Positions 9,678 to 18,482 are shown, counted from the first letter of the stretch. The stretch: 47,937 nt of DNA from an uncultured Gardnerella sp. (GCA_947252975.1 CAMXWX010000003.1:1-47937); one strand, 5' to 3'. Translations and numbers: made by a program. The notes: a model not told the origin generated them from the letters alone.

Positions 9678-10019
9678 ATGCCTTGGTGGATTTGGCTACT
9701 CATAACAGTTTTTATGCTGCTCATGGTAGCGCTAGGAGTTGCTATTGTCGTTTTAAGCGCAATAAAAATAGCTAGGGTCTGCTTTGGCATTTCCGAAGAC
9801 GTTTCTTCTAGATTTGAACGTTTGCATGAACCAAATAAAGAAGATAATGAAAATCCTCGAGATCCATTATTTACACTTCCTATTAAAGATGCAACGAATC
9901 GATATGAGCGAACGCACGCAAAAGTTATTGAGCGTCATCAAAAAATTCGCGAAAATCACCGTAAAATATGGCAGCATTGGGATAAAAAATCTCTTCGCGA
10001 AGAAGACATTCAGCTATAG
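9678..10019 (+). CDS. Small single-pass membrane protein, unknown
   Basis: I do not recognise this 113-residue protein. A long hydrophobic segment lies at about residues 4-34 (WWIWLLITVFMLLMVALG and on), followed by a charged helical region rich in Arg, Lys, Glu and His, probably cytoplasmic. It begins two bases after the stop of the WYL regulator and 27 bases before the helicase, so all three are probably co-transcribed. In mycobacteria the slot between pafC and helY holds tatA and tatC. This protein shares the layout of one helix plus a charged tail but has no clear TatA hinge motif, so I do not call it TatA. Confidence 0.7.
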   Translation: MPWWIWLLITVFMLLMVALGVAIVVLSAIKIARVCFGISEDVSSRFERLHEPNKEDNENPRDPLFTLPIKDATNRYERTHAKVIERHQKIRENHRKIWQHWDKKSLREEDIQL

Positions 10020-10046
10020 CATATAAGAAAGCGACTAATACTTTTT

Positions 10047-12680
10047 ATGTCTCATTTATCACATAAAAAAGACTGCAAAAATAAATCAAGCAATCCAACT
10101 GACTGCAATGAGAATGATGTAGTATTATCTCCTTCACAACGTTTCGCAGCTTTTAAAAATACAATGAAGCACGAGCGTTCAATGGCATCTAAATTTGAGC
10201 GTTCTTTGTCTTTTGAACTTGATGATTTTCAACTTGAAGCTATTGATGCACTAGAAAATGGCAATAATGTTTTAGTTGCTGCTCCTACTGGAGCTGGTAA
10301 AACTGTTGTTGCGGATTTTGCTGTATTTCTTGCGCAAAATCGTAATGTAAAAGCTTTTTACACAACGCCTATTAAAGCTTTAAGTAATCAAAAATATCAC
10401 GATTTCTGCGAACAGTACGGCTCAGACAGAGTAGGGTTATTAACTGGCGATACTTCTGTAAATCCTGAAGCAGACATTGTTGTAATGACTACTGAAGTTT
10501 TAAGAAATATGCTTTACGAGCATTCGATTACGTTGCAATCTTTAGGGTTTGTCGTTCTTGACGAAATTCATTATCTTGCAGATAAATTCCGCGGAGCTGT
10601 GTGGGAAGAAGTTATTATTCACCTTCCAAAATCGGTGAAAATTATTGGGTTGTCTGCAACTGTTTCAAATGTTGAAGATTTTTCTGCATGGCTAGAATCA
10701 GTGCGTGGAGAAACTCATTTGGTTGTCGACGAACACAGACCTGTGCCTTTAGAAAGACATGTTGTTATTCAAGAGGATTCTGCAACTGAGCCTGAGTTAC
10801 TCGATTTGTACGACCATGACAATAATGGAAACGTAACTAAGCGCGTTAACCCTGCATTGACTAGGAAACTTAATGAATTTGAGTACCGCGCTCGTCGCCG
10901 TAAAGAATCTTACAGCGATAGCAAATACCGTTACAGAAAAGGTAAGAAGCACAGTGCTAACGGGGGAGTTGCACAGTTAGATAAATGCGCGAAACGACAT
11001 ACTCCTCGTCGCTGGGCTGTTATTGACGAATTAGATTACCTAGGAATGCTGCCAGGAATTTATTTTATATTCTCTCGTTCCGGTTGCGATCAAGCTGTTC
11101 AACAATGTTTAAACGCAGGATTAATACTTACATCTGATGAAGAAATGTACGAAATCCGTAAAATTGTTGACAGTATGGTTGCAAATCAACTTTCTAAAGA
11201 AGATTTACACGCTTTAAGCTTTGAGCGTTTTCGTTTTGCTCTCGAACAAGGATTTGCAGCACATCATGCAGGTATGATTGCGTTATTCCGTCACATTGTT
11301 GAAACGCTATTTGAACGCGGACTTATTAAAGTTGTTTTTGCAACAGAAACACTTGCTTTAGGCTTAAATATGCCAGCTCGAAGCGTTGTTGTAGAAAAGC
11401 TAGTAAAATTTGACGGTACTGGGCATGTACCTCTTACACCTGGAGAATTTACGCAACTTACAGGTCGTGCTGGAAGACGTGGAATTGACGATATTGGTTA
11501 CGCAATTCTTGTAGATCATGCTGATTTTGTTCCTCAACAGGCTGCAGCGCTTTCTAGTAAACGCGTATACCCACTACATTCCAGCTTCGTTCCTACGTTT
11601 AATATGGCAGTTAATTTGCTGAACTCAAGCGATGCAGATACTGCTCGAACAACACTAGATCGTTCTTTTGCTCAATGGGAAGCTAATGCTTCTGCTGAAC
11701 GTTTACATAATCGCATGAACGAACTTGAAACAGCTCTTAAAGGCTATGAAGAAGCATTCCACTGCGAACATGGGGATTTTGCTGAATTCTTACAATTACG
11801 TATGAAGCTTAAAGAAGCTCAACACGATCAACGCCGTAAACTGAAACATACTTTATTCCACACAGATGCAGAACGCACAGCAGCGTTTAAAGCGCTGGAT
11901 GATGTTATTGCAAATCTTAGAGAAGCTGAGCGAACGCATCCGTGTGCAGGTTGTGCAGATATTCAACAACATTTGCGTTGGGGCTACCATTGGATTAGAG
12001 AACATAAGGAACTTGATCAAGTACGTGAACGCTACGAATCTCGTACTGGTTCTGTTGCTAGAACTTTTGACCATATTTGTGACGTATTGTACAGTTTGGA
12101 TTATTTACAATCTGAAGATTCTTCACAAAACCAAATTTTGCACCTTACTGAGCGCGGTCAATTGTTAAGAAGGTTGTATAACGAACTAGACATTGTATTT
12201 GCTGAAGCTATTTGCGAAGGAATTTTTAATAATCTTTCACCGCTTGAATTATTATCGTGCTTGTCTGCATTAGTTTATGAATCTAGAGGACCTGCAGGGG
12301 GAGAACCTAGACGATATCCAGGCGGCAAGGATGGCGCGATATTTAATACAGTATTGCGAATGAAAGAATTATTTATGCGTACTAGCGCATTATGCGCAGA
12401 CGCTCATTTGCCAGCGTTAAGACCGCTTGAATTTGGTGCTGTAGATATTATGTATGATTGGGCTAATGGTGCTGATCTAGCTGAAATTTTGCGCAATACC
12501 GACAGCACTGGAGGAGATTTCGTGCGTCAAGCTAAACGTCTTATTGATTTACTTACTCAACTTTTCGCAGCAGGAGAATATTTACAATCTATAGATGGCG
12601 TAGATAAAAATCTTTCTTCGTGCGCTTATGAAGCTGCAAAACTATTAAACCGTGGAGTTGTTGCATACTCAGATGTATAA
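10047..12680 (+). CDS. helY: Ski2-like superfamily 2 helicase, HelY type
   Basis: DEAD/DEAH-type helicase of 877 residues, probably acting on RNA. Motif I is APTGAGKT (79-86), motif II DEIH (about 171), motif III SAT (about 202) and motif VI QLTGRAGRRG (about 468). The C-terminal half contains an Mtr4/Ski2-like helical region and a DSHCT-type end. Mtr4/Ski2 relatives help RNA decay and structure removal; actinobacterial HelY is less well defined. It sits after the PafBC-like regulator and before rbpA, matching the mycobacterial pafBC-tat-helY order. No clear ribosome site stands before the ATG at 10047; a later start near residue 40 would not touch the helicase core. Confidence 0.88.
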   Translation: MSHLSHKKDCKNKSSNPTDCNENDVVLSPSQRFAAFKNTMKHERSMASKFERSLSFELDDFQLEAIDALENGNNVLVAAPTGAGKTVVADFAVFLAQNRNVKAFYTTPIKALSNQKYHDFCEQYGSDRVGLLTGDTSVNPEADIVVMTTEVLRNMLYEHSITLQSLGFVVLDEIHYLADKFRGAVWEEVIIHLPKSVKIIGLSATVSNVEDFSAWLESVRGETHLVVDEHRPVPLERHVVIQEDSATEPELLDLYDHDNNGNVTKRVNPALTRKLNEFEYRARRRKESYSDSKYRYRKGKKHSANGGVAQLDKCAKRHTPRRWAVIDELDYLGMLPGIYFIFSRSGCDQAVQQCLNAGLILTSDEEMYEIRKIVDSMVANQLSKEDLHALSFERFRFALEQGFAAHHAGMIALFRHIVETLFERGLIKVVFATETLALGLNMPARSVVVEKLVKFDGTGHVPLTPGEFTQLTGRAGRRGIDDIGYAILVDHADFVPQQAAALSSKRVYPLHSSFVPTFNMAVNLLNSSDADTARTTLDRSFAQWEANASAERLHNRMNELETALKGYEEAFHCEHGDFAEFLQLRMKLKEAQHDQRRKLKHTLFHTDAERTAAFKALDDVIANLREAERTHPCAGCADIQQHLRWGYHWIREHKELDQVRERYESRTGSVARTFDHICDVLYSLDYLQSEDSSQNQILHLTERGQLLRRLYNELDIVFAEAICEGIFNNLSPLELLSCLSALVYESRGPAGGEPRRYPGGKDGAIFNTVLRMKELFMRTSALCADAHLPALRPLEFGAVDIMYDWANGADLAEILRNTDSTGGDFVRQAKRLIDLLTQLFAAGEYLQSIDGVDKNLSSCAYEAAKLLNRGVVAYSDV

Positions 12681-12715
12681 GTATGAGCATATACAAATAA
12701 AACGCATGTATTTTG

Positions 12716-12740
12716 TATATATAAATCGTTTTTATATATA
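12716..12740. repeat. Perfect AT-only hairpin between helY and rbpA
   Basis: TATATATAAA (12716-12725) and TTTATATATA (12731-12740) are perfect 10-base inverted repeats around TCGTT. They lie 36 bases after the helY stop and 50 before rbpA. With no GC pairs it is a poor intrinsic terminator. It may be a weak mRNA end or part of the rbpA promoter region. Confidence 0.4.
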
Positions 12741-12789
12741 TAGTCCGTGCAATTCGGTAATTTTATAAAGTACTACACAAGGAGATACT

Positions 12790-13137
12790 ATGGCAGAACG
12801 CAGTTTACGCGGTATGAGCATTGGTGCGAAATCATTAGAATCTGACGATAATGTAGATTTCGCGGCACGAAATGATGTTGTGTATGTGTGCCCAAAGGGA
12901 CATCGCACGATTCTTCCTTTTGCTCAAGGCGCAGAAATTCCTGAAGAGTGGGAATGCCGCTGCGGCACGATTGCACATCGCGAAGGCGACGATGATCGTC
13001 CAGATGATGATTTCAACAAGCCTTCTAGAACGCATTGGGATATGCTGCTTGAACGTCGTAGTGAAGAAGAATTAAAAACTTTACTAGACAAACGTCTAAA
13101 AATGCATCATGAGGGCTGGATTCCTGACTATGAGTGA
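12790..13137 (+). CDS. rbpA: RNA polymerase-binding protein RbpA
   Basis: Actinobacterium-specific transcription factor of 115 residues that binds the principal sigma factor and promoter DNA and helps open-complex formation. Family features: an N-terminal basic segment with SLRGMSIGAKSLE, a zinc-ribbon-like core domain with CPKGH and CRCG, and a C-terminal sigma-interacting helix containing THWDMLLERRS. A strong AAGGAG ribosome site precedes the ATG. The gene overlaps the downstream HAD phosphatase gene. Its presence confirms an actinobacterial source. Confidence 0.95.
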   Translation: MAERSLRGMSIGAKSLESDDNVDFAARNDVVYVCPKGHRTILPFAQGAEIPEEWECRCGTIAHREGDDDRPDDDFNKPSRTHWDMLLERRSEEELKTLLDKRLKMHHEGWIPDYE

Positions 13138-13864
13138 ATTCTCGGTGACTTCAGGATGCACTAGTCGTCGCATTATTCTGCTTGATCTTGATGGCACATT
13201 AACAAAGTCAGATGCTGGTATTATTACTTGCGCAAAGCTTGCATTGAAAGAATTGAAACAGTCTATTCCGGACGATGCTGAAATGCATCGTTTTATAGGT
13301 CCTTCAATTTTAGAATCTCTTCAACGCAATAATGTGCCTGAATCGCTGCTAGCAAAGGGACTTGCTACGTATCGCAAGTATTATTCTGAAGTAGCAACTT
13401 TTGATGATCCAAATAATCCTGGTAAAAAGATTCCAGGATGCCTACTTAACAAAGTATACGATGGAATACTTGAGCAACTCACAAAACTTCGTGAAGCTGG
13501 ATATTATTTAGCAACCGCATCTTGCAAGCCAGAATATCAAGTAAAGCCTATTTGCGATTATTTTGGTTTAACGAAGTATCTTGACGGAATTTATGGCGCT
13601 AGCAAAGATATGTCGCGCATTAGCAAAACTCAAGTTATTCGTTATGTTTTTGATGAGATTGATTACAATCCAGAAAAAGGCGACAGAGCTTTGATGGTTG
13701 GAGACCGCTGGACTGATGCCGACGGAGCAAAAGATTGCGGCTTGGATTGCTTGGGATGCGCTTGGGGCTATGCTGAGCCTGGCGAGCTTGAAGCACACGG
13801 ATCTTACAGAATTATTGGTAGCGTAAGCGAATTAAGCACTGCAATTTGCGAATATTTCGCTTAA
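13130..13864 (+). CDS. HAD-family phosphatase, Gph/PGP-like
   Basis: Haloacid dehalogenase superfamily hydrolase of 244 residues. Motif I is LDLDGTLTKSD near the N-terminus, with the catalytic Asp pair; motif II is a TASCKP segment and motif III/IV is MVGDRWTDADGAKDCG. The helical cap has the layout of phosphoglycolate phosphatase-like enzymes, but substrate cannot be assigned; pyrophosphatase or nucleotidase activity is possible. The ATG at 13130 overlaps the rbpA stop in an ATGAGTGA arrangement, with GAGGG 15 bases upstream. An ATG at 13109 is in frame but has no ribosome site. Translation is probably coupled to rbpA. Confidence 0.85.
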   Translation: MSEFSVTSGCTSRRIILLDLDGTLTKSDAGIITCAKLALKELKQSIPDDAEMHRFIGPSILESLQRNNVPESLLAKGLATYRKYYSEVATFDDPNNPGKKIPGCLLNKVYDGILEQLTKLREAGYYLATASCKPEYQVKPICDYFGLTKYLDGIYGASKDMSRISKTQVIRYVFDEIDYNPEKGDRALMVGDRWTDADGAKDCGLDCLGCAWGYAEPGELEAHGSYRIIGSVSELSTAICEYFA

Positions 13865-13878
13865 TCTAATCAGAATTT

Positions 13879-13977
13879 TTGTCGTAACGGCTTTTTCTTT
13901 ACACCCTCGTAAAGTTTCGGTCGTTTTTTGGCGGGAAAACGGCTTTTTCTTTACATACATGCACAGTTTCTGTCGGT
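13879..13977. repeat. Two-copy direct repeat, 52-base period
   Basis: The 18-base string AACGGCTTTTTCTTTACA occurs at 13886-13903 and again at 13938-13955. A related AGTTTC-GTCG stretch follows each copy (13913 and 13965), giving an offset of 52 throughout. Copy one also contains a small perfect hairpin, CTTTAC/GTAAAG at 13897-13914, which copy two lacks. The pair lies between two convergent genes. No coding is apparent. Confidence 0.65.
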
Positions 13978-14120
13978 TGAGCTTATTATTTGACTAGATT
14001 TACTTGATATTTATCCGATAATGTACGTTATGTCAAATTAGAGATAAACAATCAAACACAACCAACAAAATCTCAACTACTATCAAATAATATCCCTATT
14101 GATACTTCTTACTAAATAAT

Positions 14121-14504
14121 CTAAGACTTGCAGCTTCGGTACGCACAAAATAGCATTGCAAAAATATTGACAAAAATAAGCGCGATAATAATCACATATG
14201 ACGCAATCAGCGTTGATCTCATTAATAACCAATAATCATCGCGAACAAATCCAAAATCGCGAACAATATGCAAAAGCATGTACGCAAGCATTGCGCAAGG
14301 AAGCCCACAACAATGCGTAATAACAATACTCCAAGGCATTAAACCAATAGAATTTCTCTTATTACTATTGCTAATACTATTTGCCTTCAAATAAGCATTT
14401 TTTCGAAATTTTACTAAAAAACGCACGCAAGCAAATAAACTATAGAAAAACAATGATACTGAAGCAAACCAGCAAATAACAGCGATAATAACAACTACAA
14501 ACAT
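14121..14504 (-). CDS. Small multi-pass membrane protein, unknown
   Basis: A 127-residue hydrophobic protein with about three membrane helices: one at the N-terminus (FVVVIIAVICWFASVSLFF), one after a serine/asparagine-rich linker, and one near the C-terminus (YVIIIALIFVNIFAMLF). I chose the ATG at 14504 because GGGG stands seven bases upstream and it starts just after the stop of the MerR gene. The longer open frame to 14687 would overlap the MerR gene heavily. It is the last gene of the minus-strand run; no function can be given. Distribution in other genomes is not visible here. Confidence 0.6.
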   Translation of the reverse strand: MFVVVIIAVICWFASVSLFFYSLFACVRFLVKFRKNAYLKANSISNSNKRNSIGLMPWSIVITHCCGLPCAMLAYMLLHIVRDFGFVRDDYWLLMRSTLIASYVIIIALIFVNIFAMLFCAYRSCKS

Positions 14505-14508
14505 GCCA

Positions 14509-15114
14509 TTATCCCCACGTTTCCTGAACAAGACTCCATGAGTTTGAAGATGTATGAGAAGTAGGTTTTGAATAAGATTTGCGAGTAGACTTACTACTTT
14601 TTTCTTCAACTTGCGTAGCATCAACAGAATTTTCAGAAGATAAGTCCTCTTCAACTCTAGAAACAATGCGGCCAACAGCAATAGCAAATACTGCTAAACC
14701 AGAAGCAAGCATACTACGCATATTATCTTGATTCTCATCGCACTCTTGAACAGATTGACCATCACAAATAATAGTCATATTTCTCAAACGCTCTTCTGAG
14801 TATCGATTAAGAAAAATAATAGCCGTAGTAACATTAACTAAATTAACGCCAGCATCAAGCAGCCTTTTAGCTACAGCCATAATCGCAATATCCTTAAAAG
14901 AATACAAACGACGAGAACCAGAACCACTAGATGCATGAATTGAAGGCTCTATAATGCTTTTACGAGCCCAATAATCGAGTTGCCGGTAAGTAATACCGGC
15001 AACCTTCATAGCGACACTACCACGGTATCCTGAAGCGTGATCAGCAGACAGAGAAAAATTAAAAAGCTCCCCCTGTACTGCGTTAATCACATTATCGGAC
15101 TGTGACTGCGTCAT
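14509..15114 (-). CDS. MerR-family regulator, FtsR-like
   Basis: MerR-type winged-helix protein of 201 residues from the ATG at 15114. The HTH core starts at about residue 36 with VAGITYRQLDYWARKSIIEPS and continues through SRRLYSFKDIAIMAVAKRLLDAG. The effector part is long and ends in a Ser/Thr-rich tail without the cysteines of metal sensors. In corynebacteria and mycobacteria the MerR gene next to garA/odhI (FtsR, Rv1828) regulates cell division genes; the same neighbourhood here supports that class. The start overlaps the FHA gene by 23 bases. A TTG at 15144 is also in frame. Exact targets are inference. Confidence 0.8.
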   Translation of the reverse strand: MTQSQSDNVINAVQGELFNFSLSADHASGYRGSVAMKVAGITYRQLDYWARKSIIEPSIHASSGSGSRRLYSFKDIAIMAVAKRLLDAGVNLVNVTTAIIFLNRYSEERLRNMTIICDGQSVQECDENQDNMRSMLASGLAVFAIAVGRIVSRVEEDLSSENSVDATQVEEKSSKSTRKSYSKPTSHTSSNSWSLVQETWG

Positions 15115-15532
15115 GTGCGAAAAATACCAGTCTGAATTTGCCAATCATAATTTCATCGCCATTATGCAGCACTGATTCATCAACACGTTCACGATTTACA
15201 TACGTACCATTTAGACTTCCAGAATCTGAAATGCTAAACACGCCATTATGGCGCTTAAACACTGCATGAGCACGCGAAACAGTAGAATCATCTAACAAAA
15301 TATCAGCATGCGAATCGCGCCCAACTGTTACTAAGTCTTCATCGAGAAGATAGCGAGAACCAGACACTGCTCCCCTAGTTGAAATCAACAACGCAGTACC
15401 AGGACGTAGTTTCGCTATAGTATCAAAATCATCCTGCTGCATAGGACGATCTGAAGTTGTATTCATTGGAATATGAATAGCTGGCATACCAATAATAGTG
15501 GTTTCGCCAGCTGTAGGAATCGGTTCAGTCAT
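15092..15532 (-). CDS. FHA-domain phospho-switch protein, GarA/OdhI-like
   Basis: A 146-residue protein with one FHA domain at about 58-140. The phosphothreonine-binding residues are all present: GRDS, SRAH and the GSLNGTYVN loop. The N-terminal extension contains an ETT motif (residues 10-12, GETTIIG), in the place of the threonines that PknB/PknG phosphorylate in GarA/OdhI to make an intramolecular lock. In mycobacteria and corynebacteria this protein controls 2-oxoglutarate dehydrogenase and glutamate synthesis. Bifidobacteria have no complete TCA cycle, so the target here may differ. It is flanked by DUF881 and MerR genes as in mycobacteria, but without gcvH between. Confidence 0.88.
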   Translation of the reverse strand: MTEPIPTAGETTIIGMPAIHIPMNTTSDRPMQQDDFDTIAKLRPGTALLISTRGAVSGSRYLLDEDLVTVGRDSHADILLDDSTVSRAHAVFKRHNGVFSISDSGSLNGTYVNRERVDESVLHNGDEIMIGKFRLVFFAHDAVTVR

Positions 15533-15550
15533 ACTTGCTATTCTACCTTG

Positions 15551-16387
15551 TTACTCGACTGGTTTTGCATATTCGTACTGTTTTGGTTCGCGTGTCGAAG
15601 TAATTTCTACCTCATCAGGCACTGAAACCATTACAGAAGAACCAAATTTAATTTTTAAACGCGACCCAACACCGCCTGCAATATTAACAGCATTTTGCAA
15701 ATTCTGAGGGTCACCAATTGCTTTCACAATATAAGGAGGATCAATCATAATATTGTCACATATAAGACCATGCTTAGTTTGTGAAATATAGCTTGAAGTA
15801 ACTATTCTCACATCGTTAATAGACATAACTTCTACGCCAGCATTTCGCAATTCCTCTATTAGCTGAAACATCGTAGCAGCATCAATATTCTCTTTTTCAC
15901 CTGCAGTAATGTGAACTACAATACCTTTACCTACTGCCGGCAGACGTCCAGAAATAAGACCATTTGCTTGAGCATTCTGCTGAGCAATACGACGAGCTTC
16001 ATCTTGTTTATCTACTGCTTCGCGCAACGAATTAAGCTGACCTGTTAATTCACTTTTTCGGCTTTCCAAACTCTGAATTTGAGAATGAGTTTCTGTAATA
16101 AGACGTGTCAACTCCTCTTCGCTCATTGTTTCATACAAAAGTGAGTTACTACGATTAACTTGAATCATGTACGCAAAACCTAATAAAGCGCAGAGCAACA
16201 TCATTAAAAAGCCCGTAAATATACGCGCCCGCGTCACATGACCACTTAGTGAAGATTTTACTTTACGATGAACTGCTGGGAAAGATCCAGTTTGAGTTTC
16301 ATCACTTTCACGATCATGCGCTTTTTGACGACGCATTTTATGAAGAATATCATCACCTTGTGGAGAATGAGAAAACATTGAAACCAT
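15551..16387 (-). CDS. DUF881 membrane protein
   Basis: A 278-residue protein with a charged cytoplasmic N-terminus, one membrane helix at about 54-74 (ARIFTGFLMMLLCALLGFAY) and an extracytoplasmic part. The latter has a coiled coil (residues about 88-130, LITETHSQIQSLESRKSELT) followed by the DUF881 domain. DUF881 structures resemble YlxW-type division-associated proteins, but the role is not established. CAGGAG stands at good distance before the ATG at 16387. It forms a cluster with the small basic protein gene and a second DUF881 gene upstream. Confidence 0.85.
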   Translation of the reverse strand: MVSMFSHSPQGDDILHKMRRQKAHDRESDETQTGSFPAVHRKVKSSLSGHVTRARIFTGFLMMLLCALLGFAYMIQVNRSNSLLYETMSEEELTRLITETHSQIQSLESRKSELTGQLNSLREAVDKQDEARRIAQQNAQANGLISGRLPAVGKGIVVHITAGEKENIDAATMFQLIEELRNAGVEVMSINDVRIVTSSYISQTKHGLICDNIMIDPPYIVKAIGDPQNLQNAVNIAGGVGSRLKIKFGSSVMVSVPDEVEITSTREPKQYEYAKPVE

Positions 16388-16390
16388 ATG

Positions 16391-16723
16391 CTAACTCCTG
16401 AAGATGAAACGACGAATTGCAGAAACGTTAGAGAAAATACGAATTCCTAAAACAACGATAACTGCAGTTTGTAATTGTGCACCTACACCAAGCTGATTTC
16501 CAAGTAAAACAAGCAACGTAGCTGCTATAACGTTTGAGAAGAATGAAATAACAAAAACTTTATCCGAAAAGTTTCTCTCAAAATATGCACGTGCGGCACC
16601 AAGCAACGCATCTAGTGCTGCAACGACCATAATAGGTAAATAAGGCTGAATGACAATAGGAATATCTGGATGAACAACAACTCCAATTAATACTCCCAAA
16701 ATTAATCCAAAAATCGCTGCCAT
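16391..16723 (-). CDS. sbp: Small basic protein, DUF1290
   Basis: A 110-residue very hydrophobic protein with about three membrane helices, matching the Sbp/DUF1290 family found between the DUF881 genes of actinobacteria and near ftsZ in Firmicutes. The conserved pattern near the N-terminus (GLILGVLIGVVVHPDIP) and the LDALLGAARAYFERNF loop are visible. The function is unknown, probably linked to the envelope or division. Three bases separate it from the next DUF881 gene. Confidence 0.85.
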   Translation of the reverse strand: MAAIFGLILGVLIGVVVHPDIPIVIQPYLPIMVVAALDALLGAARAYFERNFSDKVFVISFFSNVIAATLLVLLGNQLGVGAQLQTAVIVVLGIRIFSNVSAIRRFIFRS

Positions 16724-16725
16724 GC

Positions 16726-17775
16726 TTATCTCCTAATTCTCTCGTTGGCAAAACTGATATCGCCTGTGTTTGCTGCGCTGAGTCGTATAACTCTCGAAGG
16801 TGAAACCTGTGGATTAATGCCTGCATTAGCTAAAGATGCGTACCATTTCATGCGTTTCATATCATTACACTGTTTAATTAAATCATCAGAATCGCCAATA
16901 ACTTCAATAACATATGGACTTTGAGTTTGATTAACTCCAATAAGAATAGTTTGACCAGCAACACGAATAGAAGTTTGTGCTCCAAGTCTATGCCCATTAA
17001 CAGAAATAGCTTCAGCGCCTGCTTTCCACAATAATGATACAAATTGTTGAATATCGCGATCTGTAACTAATCGCATTCTTGCGCCATTACTCTCGCGAGG
17101 CAAAGAACCGCTATTCACATCGCTCGAAGCAGAAATAGGATTAGCAATAGTTACAGTAATCCCAGAACCTTCTACAGCATGAGTGCCATTAACCATATCA
17201 TCTGATTTACTAACTTCATCCTCTTCAGGCGTAGTAATTTTTTGCGACTCATGATCTACGTTATTTCTCAATAACGTTACTTCTTCTACAAGCTTATCGA
17301 AACGAGACGTATAACCTGACAACTCATTAGCTAATGAAGAACGTATTGCTTTTCTAGGATCAGTGTGTAACTTACGAACAAACTGACTCCCAACAGTACC
17401 GATAGAAACACACAATAAAAATACTATAGCTCTAGTGAACCACAGATTAAACGGTTTAACAGGTTGTTTACTTAATCTTGCATCCATAAACATTGGATCA
17501 ACCGGACGATTAGTTAAATCATCAATAAGACGCAAAGCATAATCGTCAATATAACGTCTACGATCATGATTGTGAGCAAAACCACTGGGAGACATTACAA
17601 CATGATGCGTTGAAATACCAGTAAATGAGTGCGAGAATAATGCTCTACGTCTAGTTAACAACATTCCATCAGGAGCAGCAAAAGACATTGGCATAGTGCT
17701 TTTATGAGACGTATGTTTTACATCTAAATCTTTGATACTATCTTTTAAACTAACAAATTCATCTTGCTTAGTCAT
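16726..17775 (-). CDS. DUF881 membrane protein, second copy
   Basis: Second DUF881 protein, 349 residues from the ATG at 17775; a GTG at 17787 is in frame but sits directly after AAGG. A long cytoplasmic N-terminus (about 110 residues) precedes one membrane helix (about 112-132, AIVFLLCVSIGTVGSQF). A short coiled-coil region and the DUF881 domain follow, with the GAEAISVNGHRLG segment typical of the family. The first 110 residues are longer than in the first copy and carry no domain I recognise. It is eight or more bases downstream of pgsA in transcription order and probably co-transcribed. Confidence 0.82.
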   Translation of the reverse strand: MTKQDEFVSLKDSIKDLDVKHTSHKSTMPMSFAAPDGMLLTRRRALFSHSFTGISTHHVVMSPSGFAHNHDRRRYIDDYALRLIDDLTNRPVDPMFMDARLSKQPVKPFNLWFTRAIVFLLCVSIGTVGSQFVRKLHTDPRKAIRSSLANELSGYTSRFDKLVEEVTLLRNNVDHESQKITTPEEDEVSKSDDMVNGTHAVEGSGITVTIANPISASSDVNSGSLPRESNGARMRLVTDRDIQQFVSLLWKAGAEAISVNGHRLGAQTSIRVAGQTILIGVNQTQSPYVIEVIGDSDDLIKQCNDMKRMKWYASLANAGINPQVSPSRVIRLSAANTGDISFANERIRR

Positions 17776-17794
17776 ATGTGCGTACACGCCTTAT

Positions 17795-18400
17795 TTAGTT
17801 TTTTCTTGACTTAGCAAGTAACAAATAAGCTTGCATATAGTAAAGCAAGCCAGCATACCAATATAGAGCAATACCCCACACTCCACATGCAAGTGCAGCA
17901 GCATAAAGCAGGAACATAGACTCAGTAGCTACAGCATAAACAATCATTAAAGAAACGATTGAAAGCATAAGAAGCGCTGTACCAGCTTTACCTACGAAGT
18001 TAACAGGCAAAGGACCATAATCTCTTTGCGCAAGTACTATTACAAGTACAGCCATAATAGCATCACGCAATACTACTAATAAAAGTGCCCACCAAGGGAT
18101 AATCATTGCAACAGCTAAAGCTAACGTACTGCAAAAAATCAATAGACGATCAGCTATAGGATCAAGGATTTGACCCAACTTACTAACTTGATTCAAAGTA
18201 CGAGCAATATAACCATCAAGACAATCAGAAAACGCAGATATTGCTAAAACAATAAGAGCAAAAGTCATCTGATGCTGTGTAATAAGCCAAGCAATATAAG
18301 GAATTGAACATATGCGCAAAAAACTGATTAGATTAGGTATTGTCAAAACTCGATTCATTGCTTCAGGACTATATTCCTGATTAATAACGAACTTAGTCAT
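17795..18400 (-). CDS. pgsA: CDP-alcohol phosphatidyltransferase, PgsA-like
   Basis: Integral membrane enzyme of 201 residues. The CDP-alcohol phosphotransferase signature is complete: D-x2-DGYIAR, then G and LDPIADR at the expected distances. It most likely joins CDP-diacylglycerol and glycerol 3-phosphate to make phosphatidylglycerol phosphate. Some actinobacterial relatives at this locus use inositol phosphate or make cardiolipin, so the second substrate is inference. The ATG at 18400 has GAGGAAG six bases upstream and is preferred over the start at 18424. CdsA, which makes its CDP-diacylglycerol substrate, is encoded three genes upstream in the same run. Confidence 0.88.
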   Translation of the reverse strand: MTKFVINQEYSPEAMNRVLTIPNLISFLRICSIPYIAWLITQHQMTFALIVLAISAFSDCLDGYIARTLNQVSKLGQILDPIADRLLIFCSTLALAVAMIIPWWALLLVVLRDAIMAVLVIVLAQRDYGPLPVNFVGKAGTALLMLSIVSLMIVYAVATESMFLLYAAALACGVWGIALYWYAGLLYYMQAYLLLAKSRKN

Positions 18401-18482
18401 AATATCTTCCTCATACGAAATCACTCAATTAATCAGCATATATTCGCATCAAAAAAAACTCGCTTGTTGTGCAATACTTAAC

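Noticed and set aside
12716..12740. AT-only hairpin as a terminator
   Set aside because: It has no GC pairs and no T-tract after it, so an intrinsic terminator call is not supported; it is listed only as a repeat.
14505..14687. N-terminal extension of the small membrane protein
   Set aside because: The extension overlaps the MerR gene in another frame and consists of Leu/Lys-rich shadow sequence; the ATG at 14504 has a ribosome site.
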